From assembly GCA_902790215.1 (NCBI GenBank), contig CADAQX010000024.1, positions 1-47,308 on the forward strand: a DNA stretch of 47,308 bases, given 5' to 3'. This stretch comes from an uncultured Bacteroidota bacterium. Lineage in GTDB: Bacteria > Bacteroidota > Bacteroidia > Bacteroidales > P3. Shown here piece by piece: positions 47,123 to 47,308 of this stretch (its first letter is position 1; the number at the start of each line of letters is the position of its first letter). Under the pieces are notes generated by a model that worked only from the letters and a program-made list of their open reading frames with translations, had not been told where the DNA came from and did no database searches. The position numbers and the translations under genes were made by a program.

Positions 47123-47220
47123 AGAAAGTACTAATCACGGTCGCATTATTTGCCCTCCTCGGCACCGTCACCGTCAGCTGCCAGAAAGAAAACCTCGCCG
47201 AGCCCCCGGCTTCCGCATAA
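47119..47220 (+). CDS. 33-residue lipopeptide of cassette 2
   Basis: MKKVLITVALFALLGTVTVSC (Cys21) followed by QKENLAEPPASA. Same length as the cassette 1 peptide, with one difference in the mature part. The signal halves differ at most positions in DNA, whereas from the lipobox onward the DNA is almost identical, showing a sharp recombination boundary. Coupled by ATGA to the broken upstream gene. Confidence 0.65.
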   Translation: MKKVLITVALFALLGTVTVSCQKENLAEPPASA

Positions 47221-47308
47221 TCAATACACAGAGACCCCCAAAAAACAACACACCCGACAACCCAAAATGGAAACACAATGCATGACAAAACAGCAAGCCC
47301 CGCACTCG
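47170..47308 (+). repeat. 139-bp direct repeat, copy 2 (runs off the window)
   Basis: 134 of 139 bases equal 35448-35586, without gaps, right up to the last base of the window. Confidence 0.95.

Overview
The window is chromosomal DNA of a member of the Bacteroidetes, almost certainly order Bacteroidales. The support is the gene content (gldH, ricT next to holB, S46 dipeptidyl-peptidase, FISUMP/fimbrillin-type lipoprotein, type IX secretion C-terminal domain, two short ECF sigma loci) and promoters of the Bacteroidetes form TTTG-N19-TAnnTTTG with no Shine-Dalgarno requirement. Coding DNA is GC-rich and intergenic DNA AT-rich. Species and genus cannot be named from the sequence.

Layout. 0-4.4 kb: lptB and kdsD (LPS export and Kdo synthesis, minus) diverge from recQ (plus). 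4.4-10.7 kb: a hot-dog thioesterase overlaps a membrane sulfatase/LtaS-like phosphotransferase, followed by a large lipoprotein fusing an alpha-L-fucosidase (GH29), a discoidin-like module, a GH28-like beta-helix and a truncated second beta-helix cap. 10.7-14.9 kb (minus): tRNA-Ala(CGC), dapB, a FecCD-type permease, its ATPase and a DUF2079 membrane protein. 15-16.8 kb: an AbiEi/AbiEii toxin-antitoxin pair lying between two tRNA-Ala genes. 17.1-18.6 kb: a PIG-V-like GT-C mannosyltransferase. 18.6-21.3 kb: repeats, a FISUMP lipoprotein, a 72-residue repeat peptide and a rod-shaped noncoding RNA with its own terminator. 21.3-28.2 kb (minus): MNT/HEPN toxin-antitoxin pair, DPP11-like peptidase, a lipoprotein zinc peptidase and a carboxyltransferase of the oxaloacetate decarboxylase/pyruvate carboxylase B type whose biotin lysine is missing. 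28.4-33.6 kb: PrsW-like protease, outer-membrane barrel, polysaccharide flippase, Big_5 lipoprotein. 33.9-35.6 kb and 45.6-47.3 kb: two paralogous cassettes of ECF sigma factor, membrane partner, small exported protein and 33-residue lipopeptide. Between them lie a type IX cargo protein with InlB-type repeats and the housekeeping run holB, ricT, gldH, PBP1A, rlmN.

The most unusual theme is repetitive DNA. At least six families recur: a ~250-bp element in inverted orientation at 1-250 and 18594-18862; a CCTAATGACCGATTTGGG motif (six copies); a purine-rich ~55-75-bp element (three copies); (CTCAATT)n/(GAAAATT)n filler; (TTTTAGGG)-type minisatellites; and a seven-copy tandem hairpin array. The CTCAATT filler occurs inside genes, including the rRNA methyltransferase rlmN, and is translated in frame. 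The best candidates for something undescribed are the duplicated sigma/lipopeptide cassette, the in-frame repeat insertions, and the 72-residue peptide/lipoprotein locus with the adjacent structured RNA.
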